A stretch of DNA of 40,626 nucleotides from an uncultured Oscillospiraceae bacterium (GCA_910577365.1 CAJTMU010000017.1:1-40626), one strand, 5' to 3'. Numbered from the stretch's first letter, positions 24,413 through 32,854 are shown. Numbers and translations: made by a program. Notes: generated by a model not told the origin, from the sequence alone.

Positions 24413-24521
24413 GCTTGCGTACACAGCGGATCCATATGCTGTGCCGGTCTGCAAATCGTCCCGTGAAATGCCGGCTTGAGCAGCCGGTTGGTGCCGCCCC
24501 CGACAGGGGGCGTATTTTTTT
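24413..24521 (+). ncRNA. structured region with three hairpins and terminator; possible small RNA
   Basis: After the XRE stop come ACAGC/GCTGT, CCGGCT/AGCCGG (24471-24487) and a rho-independent terminator. Together they make a compact, G/C-rich 110-base region in an otherwise A/T-rich neighbourhood. No known RNA family (SRP, 6S, tRNA, common riboswitches) was recognised. It may be just the mRNA 3' end. Confidence 0.3.
24495..24521 (+). terminator. rho-independent terminator after the XRE gene
   Basis: CGCCCCC and GGGGGCG pair perfectly around GACA, followed by TATTTTTTT. Confidence 0.92.
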
Positions 24522-24531
24522 ACAATATCTA

Positions 24532-24560
24532 TTTACTTTTGGGTGAAAATGGTGTATAAT
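24532..24560 (+). promoter_or_regulatory. sigma-A type promoter of the rhomboid gene
   Basis: TTTACT, 17 bases, TATAAT. The leader to ATG 24677 is over 100 bases and contains GACTGCCGGGCAGTC and a GGCTCC/GGAGC hairpin with an inner GCGGCA/TGCTGC stem. Confidence 0.75.
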
Positions 24561-24676
24561 AAAATATAGCTTGACTGCCGGGCAGTCGAGCTGGCAGGGC
24601 GGCTCCATTGTGGCGCGGCAAAATGCTGCGGAGCTGTCGGTGTCGGATTCCAATATCTGTAAAGGAGCTTATCAAT

Positions 24677-25300
24677 ATGAATAAGGCTAAAAAGTTTTTT
24701 GAGAAATTTGACTACAATTCTCCTGTCGTACTTACCTACGCTTTGGTTTGCGTGGTGCTGCTGCTTTTAAACGACATGACCAAGGACTGGCTGAATAACA
24801 CGATGCTTATCAGTTGGGGTCACCCCAACCTGCTTGATCCGCTTACTTACCTGCGCGGCATTCTGCATGTTTTCGGACACGCGGACTGGAATCATCTTTT
24901 CGGAAATATGATACTTATGATGCTGGTAGGTCCTATCGTGGAGGAGCGCTACGGCAGCTGGAATCTCTGTGTTATGATAGTTTCTAATGCCGTTGTTACT
25001 GCTGTTATCAATGGGCTTTTCTCGGATTACGGCATTATTGGAGCAAGCGGCGTTATCTTTATGATGATAATCCTGAGCGCGTTTACCAATATGCGCAGGG
25101 GAAAAATTCCCGTTTCGCTGTGCATAGTTGCAGCTATGTATCTCGGACGGGAGATATACAGCGGCATATTATATCCGAACGACGGCGTTTCGAGGCTAGG
25201 GCATATTATAGGTGGCGTTACGGGACTTGTTTGGGGAATAATATTCTATAATAAAAAATTCAAATCAAGCGTTACGGTTGAATATTCAACAAAAAGTTAG
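24677..25300 (+). CDS. rhomboid family intramembrane serine protease
   Basis: 207 residues with about six membrane segments. The rhomboid features are HADWNHLFGNMILMMLVGP (HxxxN in the second segment), GASGVIF (Ser nucleophile in GxSG) and GHIIGGVTGLVWG (catalytic His). It cuts membrane proteins inside or next to their transmembrane helices; the substrate is unknown. Start ATG 24677 follows AAAGGAG by 9 bases, and longer frames were rejected. The promoter lies at 24532. A decayed copy of its last codons follows the next gene. Confidence 0.92.
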   Translation: MNKAKKFFEKFDYNSPVVLTYALVCVVLLLLNDMTKDWLNNTMLISWGHPNLLDPLTYLRGILHVFGHADWNHLFGNMILMMLVGPIVEERYGSWNLCVMIVSNAVVTAVINGLFSDYGIIGASGVIFMMIILSAFTNMRRGKIPVSLCIVAAMYLGREIYSGILYPNDGVSRLGHIIGGVTGLVWGIIFYNKKFKSSVTVEYSTKS

Positions 25301-25316
25301 CGCGGAGGGAGAGGTC

Positions 25317-25745
25317 ATGGCGGAAAAGCTTTCTATAAACACGGCTGGGATAATGGCGGAGAGGTTTGGAAAGGATACGCTTATATCGCTTGCTACGGTT
25401 GACAATGGAGAACCGCAGGTGCGTACCGTGGACGGGTATTATGAGGACGGAGCTTTTTATGTGCTGACATATGCACTTTCTGGCAAAATGCGGCAGCTTG
25501 AAAAGCACCCGCGCGCTGCGGTTTGCGGCGAATGGTTTACAGGGAGCGGCATAGGTGAAAATCTCGGGTATATCCTCGACGAGAAGAACGCGGAGTTGTT
25601 CACCAAGCTGCGTGAGGTTTTCGCAGGCTGGTACGGAAACGGGCATATCGTTGAGAGCGACAGGAATAATATCATACTGAAAATTCAGCTGACCGACGGG
25701 ATTCTGTTCGCAAACGGCGTAAGATATGATATCGATTTTACATAA
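25317..25745 (+). CDS. pyridoxamine 5'-phosphate oxidase-fold protein (general stress type)
   Basis: 142 residues of the split-barrel flavin-binding fold. DTLISLATVDNGEPQVRTVD and GAFYVLTYALSGKMRQLEKH are the typical strand pair and FMN-phosphate region, then AAVCGEWFTGSGIGENLGYI. Such proteins bind FMN, F420 or haem; members without the full PLP site are usually called general stress proteins. Start ATG 25317 follows GGAGGGAGAGG. It lies 16 bases after the rhomboid stop, so it is probably in the same transcript. A hairpin GGGCGG/CCGCCC follows. Confidence 0.82.
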   Translation: MAEKLSINTAGIMAERFGKDTLISLATVDNGEPQVRTVDGYYEDGAFYVLTYALSGKMRQLEKHPRAAVCGEWFTGSGIGENLGYILDEKNAELFTKLREVFAGWYGNGHIVESDRNNIILKIQLTDGILFANGVRYDIDFT

Positions 25746-25748
25746 GTT

Positions 25749-25777
25749 GGGCGGTTATCCGTTAAGGATGACCGCCC
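25749..25777 (+). terminator. hairpin after the PNPOx-fold gene
   Basis: GGGCGGTTATCC and GGATGACCGCCC form an 11-12 bp stem with one mismatch. There is no T-run. Confidence 0.5.
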
Positions 25778-25803
25778 GAACGGTTATACCGACAAAAATC
25801 ATA

Positions 25804-25904
25804 TATTGGCGGGCTTGATTTTATTTCTGAAATATGGGGGATAATTTTCTGCAACAAGAAGTTCAAAATGGGCGGAGTTTCGGTGGAATATTCCGCAAAG
25901 AGGT
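25804..25904 (+). pseudogene. decayed second copy of the rhomboid 3' end
   Basis: From about 25836 the frame reads WGIIFCNKKFKMGGVSVEYS and AKR then stop. The intact rhomboid ends WGIIFYNKKFKSSVTVEYST and KS, so over 60% of the last 22 residues agree. Codons differ at many places, which means the copy is old. Upstream, YIGGL-like residues can be aligned to HIIGGVTGL only loosely. The rest of the second gene is gone. Confidence 0.7.
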
Positions 25905-25939
25905 AACGAGAGGGTTCGGCGGTCTGCTGAAAAACATAA

Positions 25940-25971
25940 ATCCCCCTTATACCATACGGTATAAGGGGGAT
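25940..25971. terminator. bidirectional terminator between convergent units
   Basis: ATCCCCCTTATACC pairs perfectly with GGTATAAGGGGGAT. It lies just after the minus-strand gene ending at 25980 and after the plus-strand remnant, so it can stop both. Confidence 0.7.
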
Positions 25972-25979
25972 CAAAGCTA

Positions 25980-26522
25980 TTAGATTCCGTTACAGGAAAC
26001 ACCTATTCTGATAGTAAGCTTCTTGCTGGACATATTTGTGAAAACACCGTTATAGTATGGCTTGGATGAACTTATGCTATCGGTATAAATCTCTACCCAG
26101 CCATCATAATATAGGTCGTTGTCTTCTTCATTGGTGCTGAATGTTTGACTTTCAACGAGGGTTCTTGTGCCGCCGACAGACGCGGAATTGTATATTGCCA
26201 TTTTCACACGACAATTCCTTGTCGTGACAACATTGCCGTTATCATCAATGCATTTAAAGCCAATATTGAAGCCTCCTGTAGGTTTATACTGGTATGTAGT
26301 AAATGTATAACCCGATTCCAGATTAGCAGATAATTCAACAACACTATCGACATATGTTATTCTCGGCATGGGTATCGTTTCAACAATCTCACCATCGGCA
26401 TTGCAAATAACGCCCAGATAATTCTGATAATCAACAATATTTGCTTCTTGAGCAGATACCGTTGTACATAAAGTCAGCGCAAAAAGTACACATGAAATAA
26501 AGATGCAAATAAATTTCCTCAT
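25980..26522 (-). CDS. unknown secreted protein
   Basis: 180 residues. A clear signal peptide (MRKFICIFISCVLFALTLCT, cleavage probably after VSAQ-type Ala) is followed by a beta-rich mature part with no recognised family. The mature part has SGYTFTTYQYKPTGGFNIGF and ends LTIRIGVSCNGI. A cysteine pair (FKCIDD and NCRVK) could form a disulfide. ATG 26522 follows GGAGG by 10 bases on the minus strand. It is 52 bases downstream of the LytM-like gene and is probably co-transcribed from the promoter at 27381. Confidence 0.75.
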   Translation of the reverse strand: MRKFICIFISCVLFALTLCTTVSAQEANIVDYQNYLGVICNADGEIVETIPMPRITYVDSVVELSANLESGYTFTTYQYKPTGGFNIGFKCIDDNGNVVTTRNCRVKMAIYNSASVGGTRTLVESQTFSTNEEDNDLYYDGWVEIYTDSISSSKPYYNGVFTNMSSKKLTIRIGVSCNGI

Positions 26523-26574
26523 AGTTTACATTCCTCCTATACGTTTAAAGCGCAGTAATATACGATCGTTTCGT

Positions 26575-27354
26575 TTATTGGTTTTGCTCAAAGCCACCAA
26601 GTCCGCCAAGCCGCTCGCGACGCTCACGAGCAAGCTCACAAGCGCGTTCATAACCGAGCTTATAACCATCTTCGGGGCTGATGGACATGTAACTGTAACC
26701 AACCCCACACTCTTTGATATTACCACTGTCTCCGGCAAGTCCTATAAGCTGTCCTGCTGCAATTTTCGTTCCCTCGTCAAAACATATGGTATCGTCAATC
26801 GCGAAATGACTATACACAGCGTAGTTTCCGTCCTCTAGAAGCATACACAGCGAAATGCCATAACCTCCAACATATTTTTTGTACATAACGATACCCGATT
26901 CAGCTGCGTATACCTCGCTTCCGTATCCGGCAGGTATAAAGTTCAGCAACTGTGCGTTTTCATGATGTTCCTCGCCTTGAAGGTCTAATTCAATTTCTTC
27001 CGCTGACGGTACGATAAACTTTGAGGAAACAATACCGTCCGAAGCTTCGTCCGACAGGTCGACCGTTTCTTCTGACATTTCCGCTGTTTCGGTCTCTTCC
27101 ATCAAGGCTTCTCCCACTGTATTCAACAATAGGATTTCGCTTGTTTCGTTCAAGAGATCATTTTCAATAACGGGCAGAGCGGTTTCTGCGGTTTCGCCGT
27201 AATAACCAACGGGATTTAATGTAATGCTGTTTGCTTTGTTCGAACCACTTTCACTTTCTTTGTCGGCATATGCCGTAATAGCAAATGAGGAAAGCAGACC
27301 GCAAAATGTTACGGAAGCGGCAGCAATGATTAATGTCCTTTTCTTGAATACCAT
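26575..27354 (-). CDS. exported LytM/M23-fold protein lacking the zinc ligands
   Basis: 259 residues. A signal peptide or membrane anchor (RTLIIAAASVTFCGLLSSFA) leads into an acidic linker (about 60-125), then an M23-like domain: VYAAESGIVMYKKYVGGYGI, YAVYSHF and IAAGQLIGLAGDSGN. In active M23 enzymes the metal is held by a His and an Asp in GHRGxD and by HLHF. Here the first motif is absent (NFIPAGYGSEV) and HLHF is replaced by YSYM, so it is probably non-catalytic. Dead LytM proteins often regulate amidases (EnvC, SpoIIQ-like). A basic tail (ARERRERLGG) is unusual. ATG 27354 follows AGGAGGTG by 6 bases. Confidence 0.8.
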   Translation of the reverse strand: MVFKKRTLIIAAASVTFCGLLSSFAITAYADKESESGSNKANSITLNPVGYYGETAETALPVIENDLLNETSEILLLNTVGEALMEETETAEMSEETVDLSDEASDGIVSSKFIVPSAEEIELDLQGEEHHENAQLLNFIPAGYGSEVYAAESGIVMYKKYVGGYGISLCMLLEDGNYAVYSHFAIDDTICFDEGTKIAAGQLIGLAGDSGNIKECGVGYSYMSISPEDGYKLGYERACELARERRERLGGLGGFEQNQ

Positions 27355-27380
27355 TTTAAACACCTCCTTTTCTAAAAAAT

Positions 27381-27409
27381 ATTATACCATTCTTTAAAAA
27401 ATATGTCAA
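27381..27409 (-). promoter_or_regulatory. strong sigma-A type promoter of the exported-protein pair
   Basis: On the minus strand: TTGACA, 17 bases, TATAAT, both boxes perfect matches to consensus. The start codon is 27 bases further on. Confidence 0.88.
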
Positions 27410-27470
27410 CATTTTTTCCAAATATTTACTGTTAAGGAATCTTAACGGTAATTTTGCCGTTCTTTTGGAC

Positions 27471-27499
27471 TTGATTTTATTTCCGAAATGTAGTATAAT
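27471..27499 (+). promoter_or_regulatory. sigma-A type promoter of prmA
   Basis: TTGATT, 17 bases, TATAAT, ending 36 bases before the prmA start. It is divergent from the promoter at 27381. Confidence 0.82.
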
Positions 27500-27535
27500 A
27501 TAAATTGGATAATTTTTGCATGTTATGGAGGAAAA

Positions 27536-28513
27536 ATGGATAGTTTTATTCAGATAGACATTTATACCTCATCGGAGGCTATCGACGGAATAACGGGGGC
27601 GCTCACCGACTACGGCATAACCGGCTTTATAATAAAGGACGGCGCGGATTTCGAGAGCTTTCTCGCGGACAAAAACGCCAACTGGGACTATGTTGATGAC
27701 GAGCTTATGGGGCTTAAGGACGCCGAGCCATGCATCACGCTATACGTTCACGACAACGCGCAGGGCGCGGAGAGCTTAGCGGCTGTAAGGGCGCTGGTGG
27801 AGGGCTACAAACTGAACAACTCCGACGGATATTACGGCAATATCCGTATGGAGCTTGCCAACGTCAGGGAAGAGGACTGGGCAAATAACTGGAAAAAATA
27901 CTACAAGCCCTTTAGAATAGGTAAAAGTATCATTATAAAGCCGTCATGGGAGCAAGTAACGCCTGCGGAAGGGGACAGGGTGCTTGAAATAGACCCCGCC
28001 TCGACTTTCGGCACGGGGCAGCACCACACAACAAAGCTGGTGATAGAAACGCTTGAAAGCGTCATTAGCGGCGGCGAGAGGGTGCTTGATCTCGGCTGTG
28101 GCAGTGGTATACTCTCAATTGCGGCTATGCTGCTTGGTGCGGATAATATCACAATGTGCGATATATTTGAGAACGCGGTAAAGACCGCTTCCGAAAACGT
28201 TGAAAAAAATCATATCACCAAGGATAAATACCACGCTTTTATCGGGGATATCACAGTGGACAGCGGACTTCGTGAACGGATTGGCGGAGGGTTTGACGTT
28301 ATTTGTGCTAATATTGTCGCGGACGTTATTATTGCTATGAGCGGCTTTTTCAATGGATTTCTCAAAAAGGACGGGCGTCTTATCGTATCGGGCATTATCG
28401 ACGAGCGTCTTGACGAGGTGACCGCCGCTCTGCTCGAAAACGGCTTCGAGCTGCTCAACTCGGTCGATGAGGAAGGCTGGAACTGCCTGATGCTGAAAAG
28501 GATGATTGATTAA
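27536..28513 (+). CDS. prmA: ribosomal protein L11 methyltransferase
   Basis: 325 residues. An N-terminal L11-recognition domain is followed by WANNWKKYYKPFRIGKSIII and the family mark DPASTFGTGQHHTT. The SAM site VLDLGCGSGILSIAA (about 184-198) and the catalytic-region motif ICANIVADVI are present. It trimethylates ribosomal protein L11 at several amino groups. ATG 27536 follows GGAGG by 6 bases. No dnaJ or rsmE, its frequent neighbours, lies beside it; a structured repeat follows instead. Confidence 0.96.
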   Translation: MDSFIQIDIYTSSEAIDGITGALTDYGITGFIIKDGADFESFLADKNANWDYVDDELMGLKDAEPCITLYVHDNAQGAESLAAVRALVEGYKLNNSDGYYGNIRMELANVREEDWANNWKKYYKPFRIGKSIIIKPSWEQVTPAEGDRVLEIDPASTFGTGQHHTTKLVIETLESVISGGERVLDLGCGSGILSIAAMLLGADNITMCDIFENAVKTASENVEKNHITKDKYHAFIGDITVDSGLRERIGGGFDVICANIVADVIIAMSGFFNGFLKKDGRLIVSGIIDERLDEVTAALLENGFELLNSVDEEGWNCLMLKRMID

Positions 28514-28538
28514 GGGATAATATTAGTTTTTTATAAAA

Positions 28539-28672
28539 ACTATAACAACACAATGTCGGCACAGGAAATTTTTGAGAGAGCCGAAGTCAGTAACACGAAG
28601 CGGAGTGTTACTGACTTTAGCGGACCAAAAAAATTTCAAGTTTAAATAAATCGGATCAGTTTAGCGTTTTAT
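28539..28672. repeat. structured repeat, sub-family A
   Basis: It reads CTATAACAACACAATGTCGG, then GGAAATTTTTGAGAGAGCC, a hairpin (AAGTCAGTAACAC with GTGTTACTGACTT around GAAGCGGA), then AGCGGACC, AAAAAAATTTCAAGTTTAAA. This is the tandem-array unit with compensating stem changes. It lies in the 3' region of prmA. Confidence 0.82.
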
Positions 28673-28679
28673 AAAGAGA

Positions 28680-28782
28680 AAGACGGTTCGCCCCGCGAAG
28701 CGGAGTGAGCCGTATCGTACGGACTACGGGTGTAAGAAAATTTTAGAATTAAAAAATTTACTAATATCAACATTTTATATAA
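28680..28782. repeat. partial structured repeat next to the preceding copy
   Basis: ACGGTTCGCCCCGC and GCGGAGTGAGCCGT form a long hairpin around GAA, reusing the CGAAGCGGAGTG loop of the family. GAAAATTTTAGAATTAAAA and TATCAACATTTTATATAAAG follow as in full units. The left arm is missing. Confidence 0.6.
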
Positions 28783-28870
28783 AGTCTGTTCGGTTCTATA
28801 AAACCGATTCTTATCTTCTACCTCTAACCTCTTGCCTCTAAAAGCATATAATGCTTTAGGAGGCGATTTT

Positions 28871-29152
28871 ATGGAATTTTTATATGTTTTTGCACTTATG
28901 TTTCTTTCCATATTCGGGTTGGCTATGCTGATAAAGCTGTTTTTCGGTGCGCTTTTCCGCAGCGCTGCAAGGCAGTTTGACGTTTATGTACGTGCCGAAG
29001 ATGGTCTGGACGAATTTGTGCGTTTCGCGGGCAAATGCTCCCATATCGGAAAAATAAACATTATCCTTTCCGACGGAGAGCCTGACGTTACAGCGCGCAC
29101 CCTGGCAGAAAAATTCGCCGATGTCAATATCGTCGGCGGGCAAGGTCGGTGA
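28871..29152 (+). CDS. small membrane-anchored protein of unknown function
   Basis: 93 residues. One membrane segment at the start (FLYVFALMFLSIFGLAMLIK) is followed by a short soluble domain. The soluble part alternates strands and helices (FDVYVRAEDGLDEFVRFAGK, INIILSDGEPDVTARTLAEK), suggesting a small alpha/beta fold. No family is recognised. ATG 28871 follows AGGAGG by 7 bases. The stop overlaps the GTG start of recD2, so the two are likely translated together, but a shared function is not evident. Confidence 0.75.
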   Translation: MEFLYVFALMFLSIFGLAMLIKLFFGALFRSAARQFDVYVRAEDGLDEFVRFAGKCSHIGKINIILSDGEPDVTARTLAEKFADVNIVGGQGR

Positions 29153-31362
29153 AAAATTTGAAAACCAATGAAAGCCTTAACTCCATCAGCGGCACGGTTG
29201 AGGGGGTTATCTTCTACAACGAGGAAAACGGCTATATCGTGTTGGATATGGACTGCGGCGGCGTTCTAACCACCGCGGTGGGAAATATGGGCGATGTGCG
29301 CGAGGGCGAACGGCTCACCTTATACGGAGATTACATAAATTCCCAGAAATACGGGAGGCAGTTCAAGGTTGAGATTTTTGAGAGAGCTATGCCCGAAAAT
29401 GCCGCCGCCGTGCGCAAGTACCTCGGCTCGGGGGTGATTTCGGGCATCGGTCCCGCTATGGCTAAAAAGATAGTTCAGGCATTCGGCGACGATACCATGG
29501 ATATACTGGAGAACCACTCCGAGCAGCTTTCCTCAATAAAGGGGATATCTCCGGAGAGGGCGAGGGATATCGGCAGGGATTTCCGCAATATCACGGGGCT
29601 TCGGAAGGCTATGACATTCTTTTCAAAATACAAGATACAGCCCGTTTACATAGCGGCGGTATGGAAAAAATTCGAGGGTTTTACAATTCAGGCGGTGACG
29701 GAAAACCCTTATGTTCTGTGCGGCAGCGGTATAGAACTGCCGTTCCGCGACGCTGACAGGGTTGCGAGGGATCTCAGACTGCCGATGGACAGCGAGGAGA
29801 GGATCTCCGCGGGCATTTTGTGGACGCTGCAGCTCGGAGCGCTGAACGGTCACACCTGCCTGAGGGAAACGGAGCTTTCCGACAGCGTGGAGCGTGAGCT
29901 GTCAGTAAGCGGAAAGCAGTACTGGGAAGCTCTTAAGATGACGGAGCAGCGCGGAGAGATAATCATAACTGACAAGTATGATGAGGTTTTCGTCTTTCTG
30001 AGGGAATACTACGAAGCGGAATGCTTTATTTCCGAAAAGCTGGCGGAGATGATAAAGCGGGACGACTGCGGGGATAAGGACTATTCGGAGGAGATAGCGG
30101 GGATAGAGTGGACGGAGGGGATAACCTATGAGAAGCTCCAGCGCGAAGCAATAAACGGCTGCATGAACAATCATGTGTTCATTCTCACCGGAGGACCCGG
30201 AACGGGAAAGACCACCACGCTCAACGCTGTGATACAGCTGTGCAAGCAGCGCGGTCAGAAGCTGAAGCTTGCCGCCCCCACAGGCAGAGCCGCAAAGCGC
30301 ATGGCGGATCTTACGGGCGCTCAGGCGCAGACTATCCACAGGCTGCTGGAAGTGGATTTCGCAAAGGGCGGCGGCTCTTTCCGCAGGAACGAGGAAAACC
30401 CAATCAGCTGTGACGTGCTGATAATCGACGAGACCTCCATGGTGGATACGCTGCTGATGGCTTCGCTTTTAAAGGCGGTAAAGGGAAAGACGCGCCTTGT
30501 GCTGGTGGGAGACAGCAATCAGCTTCCATCAGTGGGCGCGGGAAATATCCTGCGCGACCTGATAGCTGGCGGCAGAGTTCCAATGGTGGAGCTTAAGGAG
30601 ATTTTCCGTCAGGCGGCGGAAAGCCTTATCGTAACCAATGCACACAGGATAGTGCGGGGGCAGTATCCCGTGCTTAACGACAGAACGAAGGACTTTTTCT
30701 TCATGCCGTCGGACAGCGAGGAAAAGACCCAGCGGCTGGTGATAGAGCTTTGCAGGACAAGACTGCCCAAGACATATGGGTTTGATGCACTGGAGGATAT
30801 ACAGGTTCTTTGCCCGTCCAAAATGGGACGTGTCGGCACGGAGACGCTCAACGGGGAGCTTCAGCTGGCTCTTAATCCTCCATCAAAGAACAAACAGGAA
30901 ATTAAGTTCATGAACGCGCTTTTCCGCGACGGCGACAAGATAATGCAGACCAAGAACGACTACGATGTGGAGTGGCGCAGGGACGCGGAAAAATCCCATG
31001 GGATATTCAACGGCGATATCGGCAGGATACGCCGCGCGGACAAGCTTAACGGCATTTGCGAGATAGATTTTGACGGGCGGATAGCGACGTATGACGCGGA
31101 AATGCTCAAGCGGATAACCCACGCCTACGCCGTGACCGTTCACAAAAGTCAGGGCAGCGAATATCCGGCGGTGATAATTCCGCTGCCGAACGGAATGGAT
31201 ATGCTCTCATACCGCAATTTGTTATACACGGCGGTGACAAGAGCAAAAAAAATACTTATAGTAATAGGAGCAGCTTCAAAGGTGTACAGCATGGTTGATA
31301 ACGATCGCCGCGCACTGAGGTACTCCTGTCTTAAAACAATGCTGGAGGATCATTTTGTATAG
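29149..31362 (+). CDS. recD2: RecD2-type ATP-dependent DNA helicase
   Basis: 737 residues. An N-terminal OB-like and helix-hairpin-helix region (YLGSGVISGIGPAMAKKIV) is typical of RecD2 and not RecD. The SF1B motor has Walker A LTGGPGTGKTTTLNAV (about 346-361), Walker B VLIIDETSMVD, GDSNQLPSVGAGNIL, and the C-terminal HAYAVTVHKSQGSEYP. RecD2 works without RecBC in replication fork maintenance and repair. GTG 29149 is used because the frame overlaps the previous stop, and the family sequence (LNSISGTVEGVIFYNEENGY) begins close after. comFC starts inside its 3' end. Confidence 0.94.
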   Translation: MKNLKTNESLNSISGTVEGVIFYNEENGYIVLDMDCGGVLTTAVGNMGDVREGERLTLYGDYINSQKYGRQFKVEIFERAMPENAAAVRKYLGSGVISGIGPAMAKKIVQAFGDDTMDILENHSEQLSSIKGISPERARDIGRDFRNITGLRKAMTFFSKYKIQPVYIAAVWKKFEGFTIQAVTENPYVLCGSGIELPFRDADRVARDLRLPMDSEERISAGILWTLQLGALNGHTCLRETELSDSVERELSVSGKQYWEALKMTEQRGEIIITDKYDEVFVFLREYYEAECFISEKLAEMIKRDDCGDKDYSEEIAGIEWTEGITYEKLQREAINGCMNNHVFILTGGPGTGKTTTLNAVIQLCKQRGQKLKLAAPTGRAAKRMADLTGAQAQTIHRLLEVDFAKGGGSFRRNEENPISCDVLIIDETSMVDTLLMASLLKAVKGKTRLVLVGDSNQLPSVGAGNILRDLIAGGRVPMVELKEIFRQAAESLIVTNAHRIVRGQYPVLNDRTKDFFFMPSDSEEKTQRLVIELCRTRLPKTYGFDALEDIQVLCPSKMGRVGTETLNGELQLALNPPSKNKQEIKFMNALFRDGDKIMQTKNDYDVEWRRDAEKSHGIFNGDIGRIRRADKLNGICEIDFDGRIATYDAEMLKRITHAYAVTVHKSQGSEYPAVIIPLPNGMDMLSYRNLLYTAVTRAKKILIVIGAASKVYSMVDNDRRALRYSCLKTMLEDHFV

Positions 31363-32008
31363 CCGGCGGGAGCTGCTGCGCGCGGCGGCTTCTCTGATCG
31401 TGCCGAACCGCTGCCCGTTCTGCGACGTTGTCGTGGGAGCGTTCGAGTATATGCACGAAGAATGTTTTGACAGACTGCCGCGGATAACGGAGAGCATTGT
31501 GCCGCCCAAAGGAATTAAGGAGCTTTACGCTTGTTTTTGGTATGACGGAGCGGCAAGGGACGCGATTCTGCGTCTCAAGGACGGGCATTACATACACTCA
31601 GCCGAGGCATTCGCGCCGATAATGCTGGAGGTTATCGGCGGCGCAGTCATGCGTGCGGATATGATAACCGCCGTGCCGAGCAGCTTGTTTATGAAGCTAA
31701 GGAGAGGATATGCTCCCGCGGAAGCGATAGCAAAAGAGATTTCCCGCCGATGCGGCATTAATTTCGCAGTTACTCTTTGTACAGATAAAAGGTCTGAACA
31801 GAAGCGCCTTAACGCTAAGGAACGCGCCGAGAACGTCAGGGACGCTTTTGATTTAGTTGACAAAATGTTGATTCAAGGCAAGAATATACTTTTAGTTGAC
31901 GACATCTGCACCACGGGAAGTACTCTTTCCGAATGTGCGAGAGTACTTCTGGAAAATGGCGCGGCTTCGGTGAGCGGCGCGGTTTTCGCGGCTACTTCAT
32001 TGAAATAA
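31355..32008 (+). CDS. comFC: ComFC-family phosphoribosyltransferase-like protein
   Basis: 217 residues. A zinc-finger-like start (CPFCDVVV, then HEECFDRLPR) precedes the PRTase fold. AVPSSLFMKLRRGYAPAEAI and the PRPP loop NILLVDDICTTGSTLSECAR (about 179-198) are the family marks. ComFC takes part in DNA uptake in competent bacteria and is also found widely without a competence system. TTG 31355 is the start: GGAGGAT lies 7 bases before, and the gene overlaps recD2 by 8 bases. Placement after a helicase gene fits DNA processing. Confidence 0.88.
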   Translation: MYSRRELLRAAASLIVPNRCPFCDVVVGAFEYMHEECFDRLPRITESIVPPKGIKELYACFWYDGAARDAILRLKDGHYIHSAEAFAPIMLEVIGGAVMRADMITAVPSSLFMKLRRGYAPAEAIAKEISRRCGINFAVTLCTDKRSEQKRLNAKERAENVRDAFDLVDKMLIQGKNILLVDDICTTGSTLSECARVLLENGAASVSGAVFAATSLK

Positions 32009-32178
32009 TATACTTATGGTTGATTTTATGCTGTATAATACTGTTAGATGTGGAATGCTTTGCATATCCTTTGTAATTCCCTGCCTGCGGGACAGGCTGC
32101 TTGGCTGAAAGAGCATTGCTTTTTTAAGGTAACAGCGGTAAAATCAAGATGTAAAATCGGCATTTGGAGGGACAATAA

Positions 32179-32727
32179 ATGTATTTATATCATTATTTTG
32201 ACAAAAGTATAGGACCTTTCAGGAGTCTGACGGCAGTCCCGTCAGAGGAAGCGAAAAAGGTGATGGAAGCAATAAAGACAGAGCACCCGAATTCACAATG
32301 TGCAGAAAGACATGACAAATATGTTGAATACCGCCATAACTGCGAATCTATCTTACGCGGAGAGTTTGCCGCTAAGGGCGGGATAATGGAGATAAATACC
32401 CCTCATTACATGGTGGTTGAACACTGTCCGTGGCTCAGCACGTGGTATGAGCAAAGCGAGTATATTAAAATTCCGATAGGTGAGTTTGATACCCGAACGT
32501 TATCGTTCACATACGGAGACTCGATGCCCACATTCAGTCCGTCCGTTAATGACGGAAAGGAATACAGGAAAAAGCTCTACACATATGAGGAAATATTGAA
32601 GGTAATTGAAAAATACGGATTACCTCAGGACTGGAACGACGACGGAAAATTTGGACCCGAAAGGTATATTGAAGTCCATGTATGGAGCGATGAGACCGTA
32701 AATAAATATTTATCAAAATATAAATGA
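32179..32727 (+). CDS. unknown conserved-looking protein
   Basis: 182 residues; not recognised. No signal or membrane segment. It is rich in Tyr, His and Glu; features include YHYFDKSIGPFRSLTAVPSE at the start, GGIMEINTPHYMVVEHCPWL in the middle and YTYEEILKVIEKYGLPQDWN. Codon use is less G/C-biased than recD2 and miaB. ATG 32179 follows GGAGGGA by 6 bases. The preceding 170 bases hold a possible CCTG/CAGG hairpin and no clear promoter. Confidence 0.75.
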   Translation: MYLYHYFDKSIGPFRSLTAVPSEEAKKVMEAIKTEHPNSQCAERHDKYVEYRHNCESILRGEFAAKGGIMEINTPHYMVVEHCPWLSTWYEQSEYIKIPIGEFDTRTLSFTYGDSMPTFSPSVNDGKEYRKKLYTYEEILKVIEKYGLPQDWNDDGKFGPERYIEVHVWSDETVNKYLSKYK

Positions 32728-32825
32728 AGTCGTCAATTACGGGCAAATATCTGCTTGGGAATAACAAAGATTTTGCAGACAGCATTAAGCATCACAAAAG
32801 AACAATGTGTAACTGCGCGGGATAC

Positions 32826-32854
32826 TTGATTTTTTAGGGGATTGATGGTATAAT
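32826..32854 (+). promoter_or_regulatory. sigma-A type promoter of the miaB-mutSL block
   Basis: TTGATT, 17 bases, TATAAT. The leader to ATG 33044 is about 185 bases long. Its end, CCCCGATTCCGCGC with GCGTTGGGG, can fold into a hairpin, and the ribosome site ATCAGGAGATAAA matches that before mutS. Confidence 0.78.
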
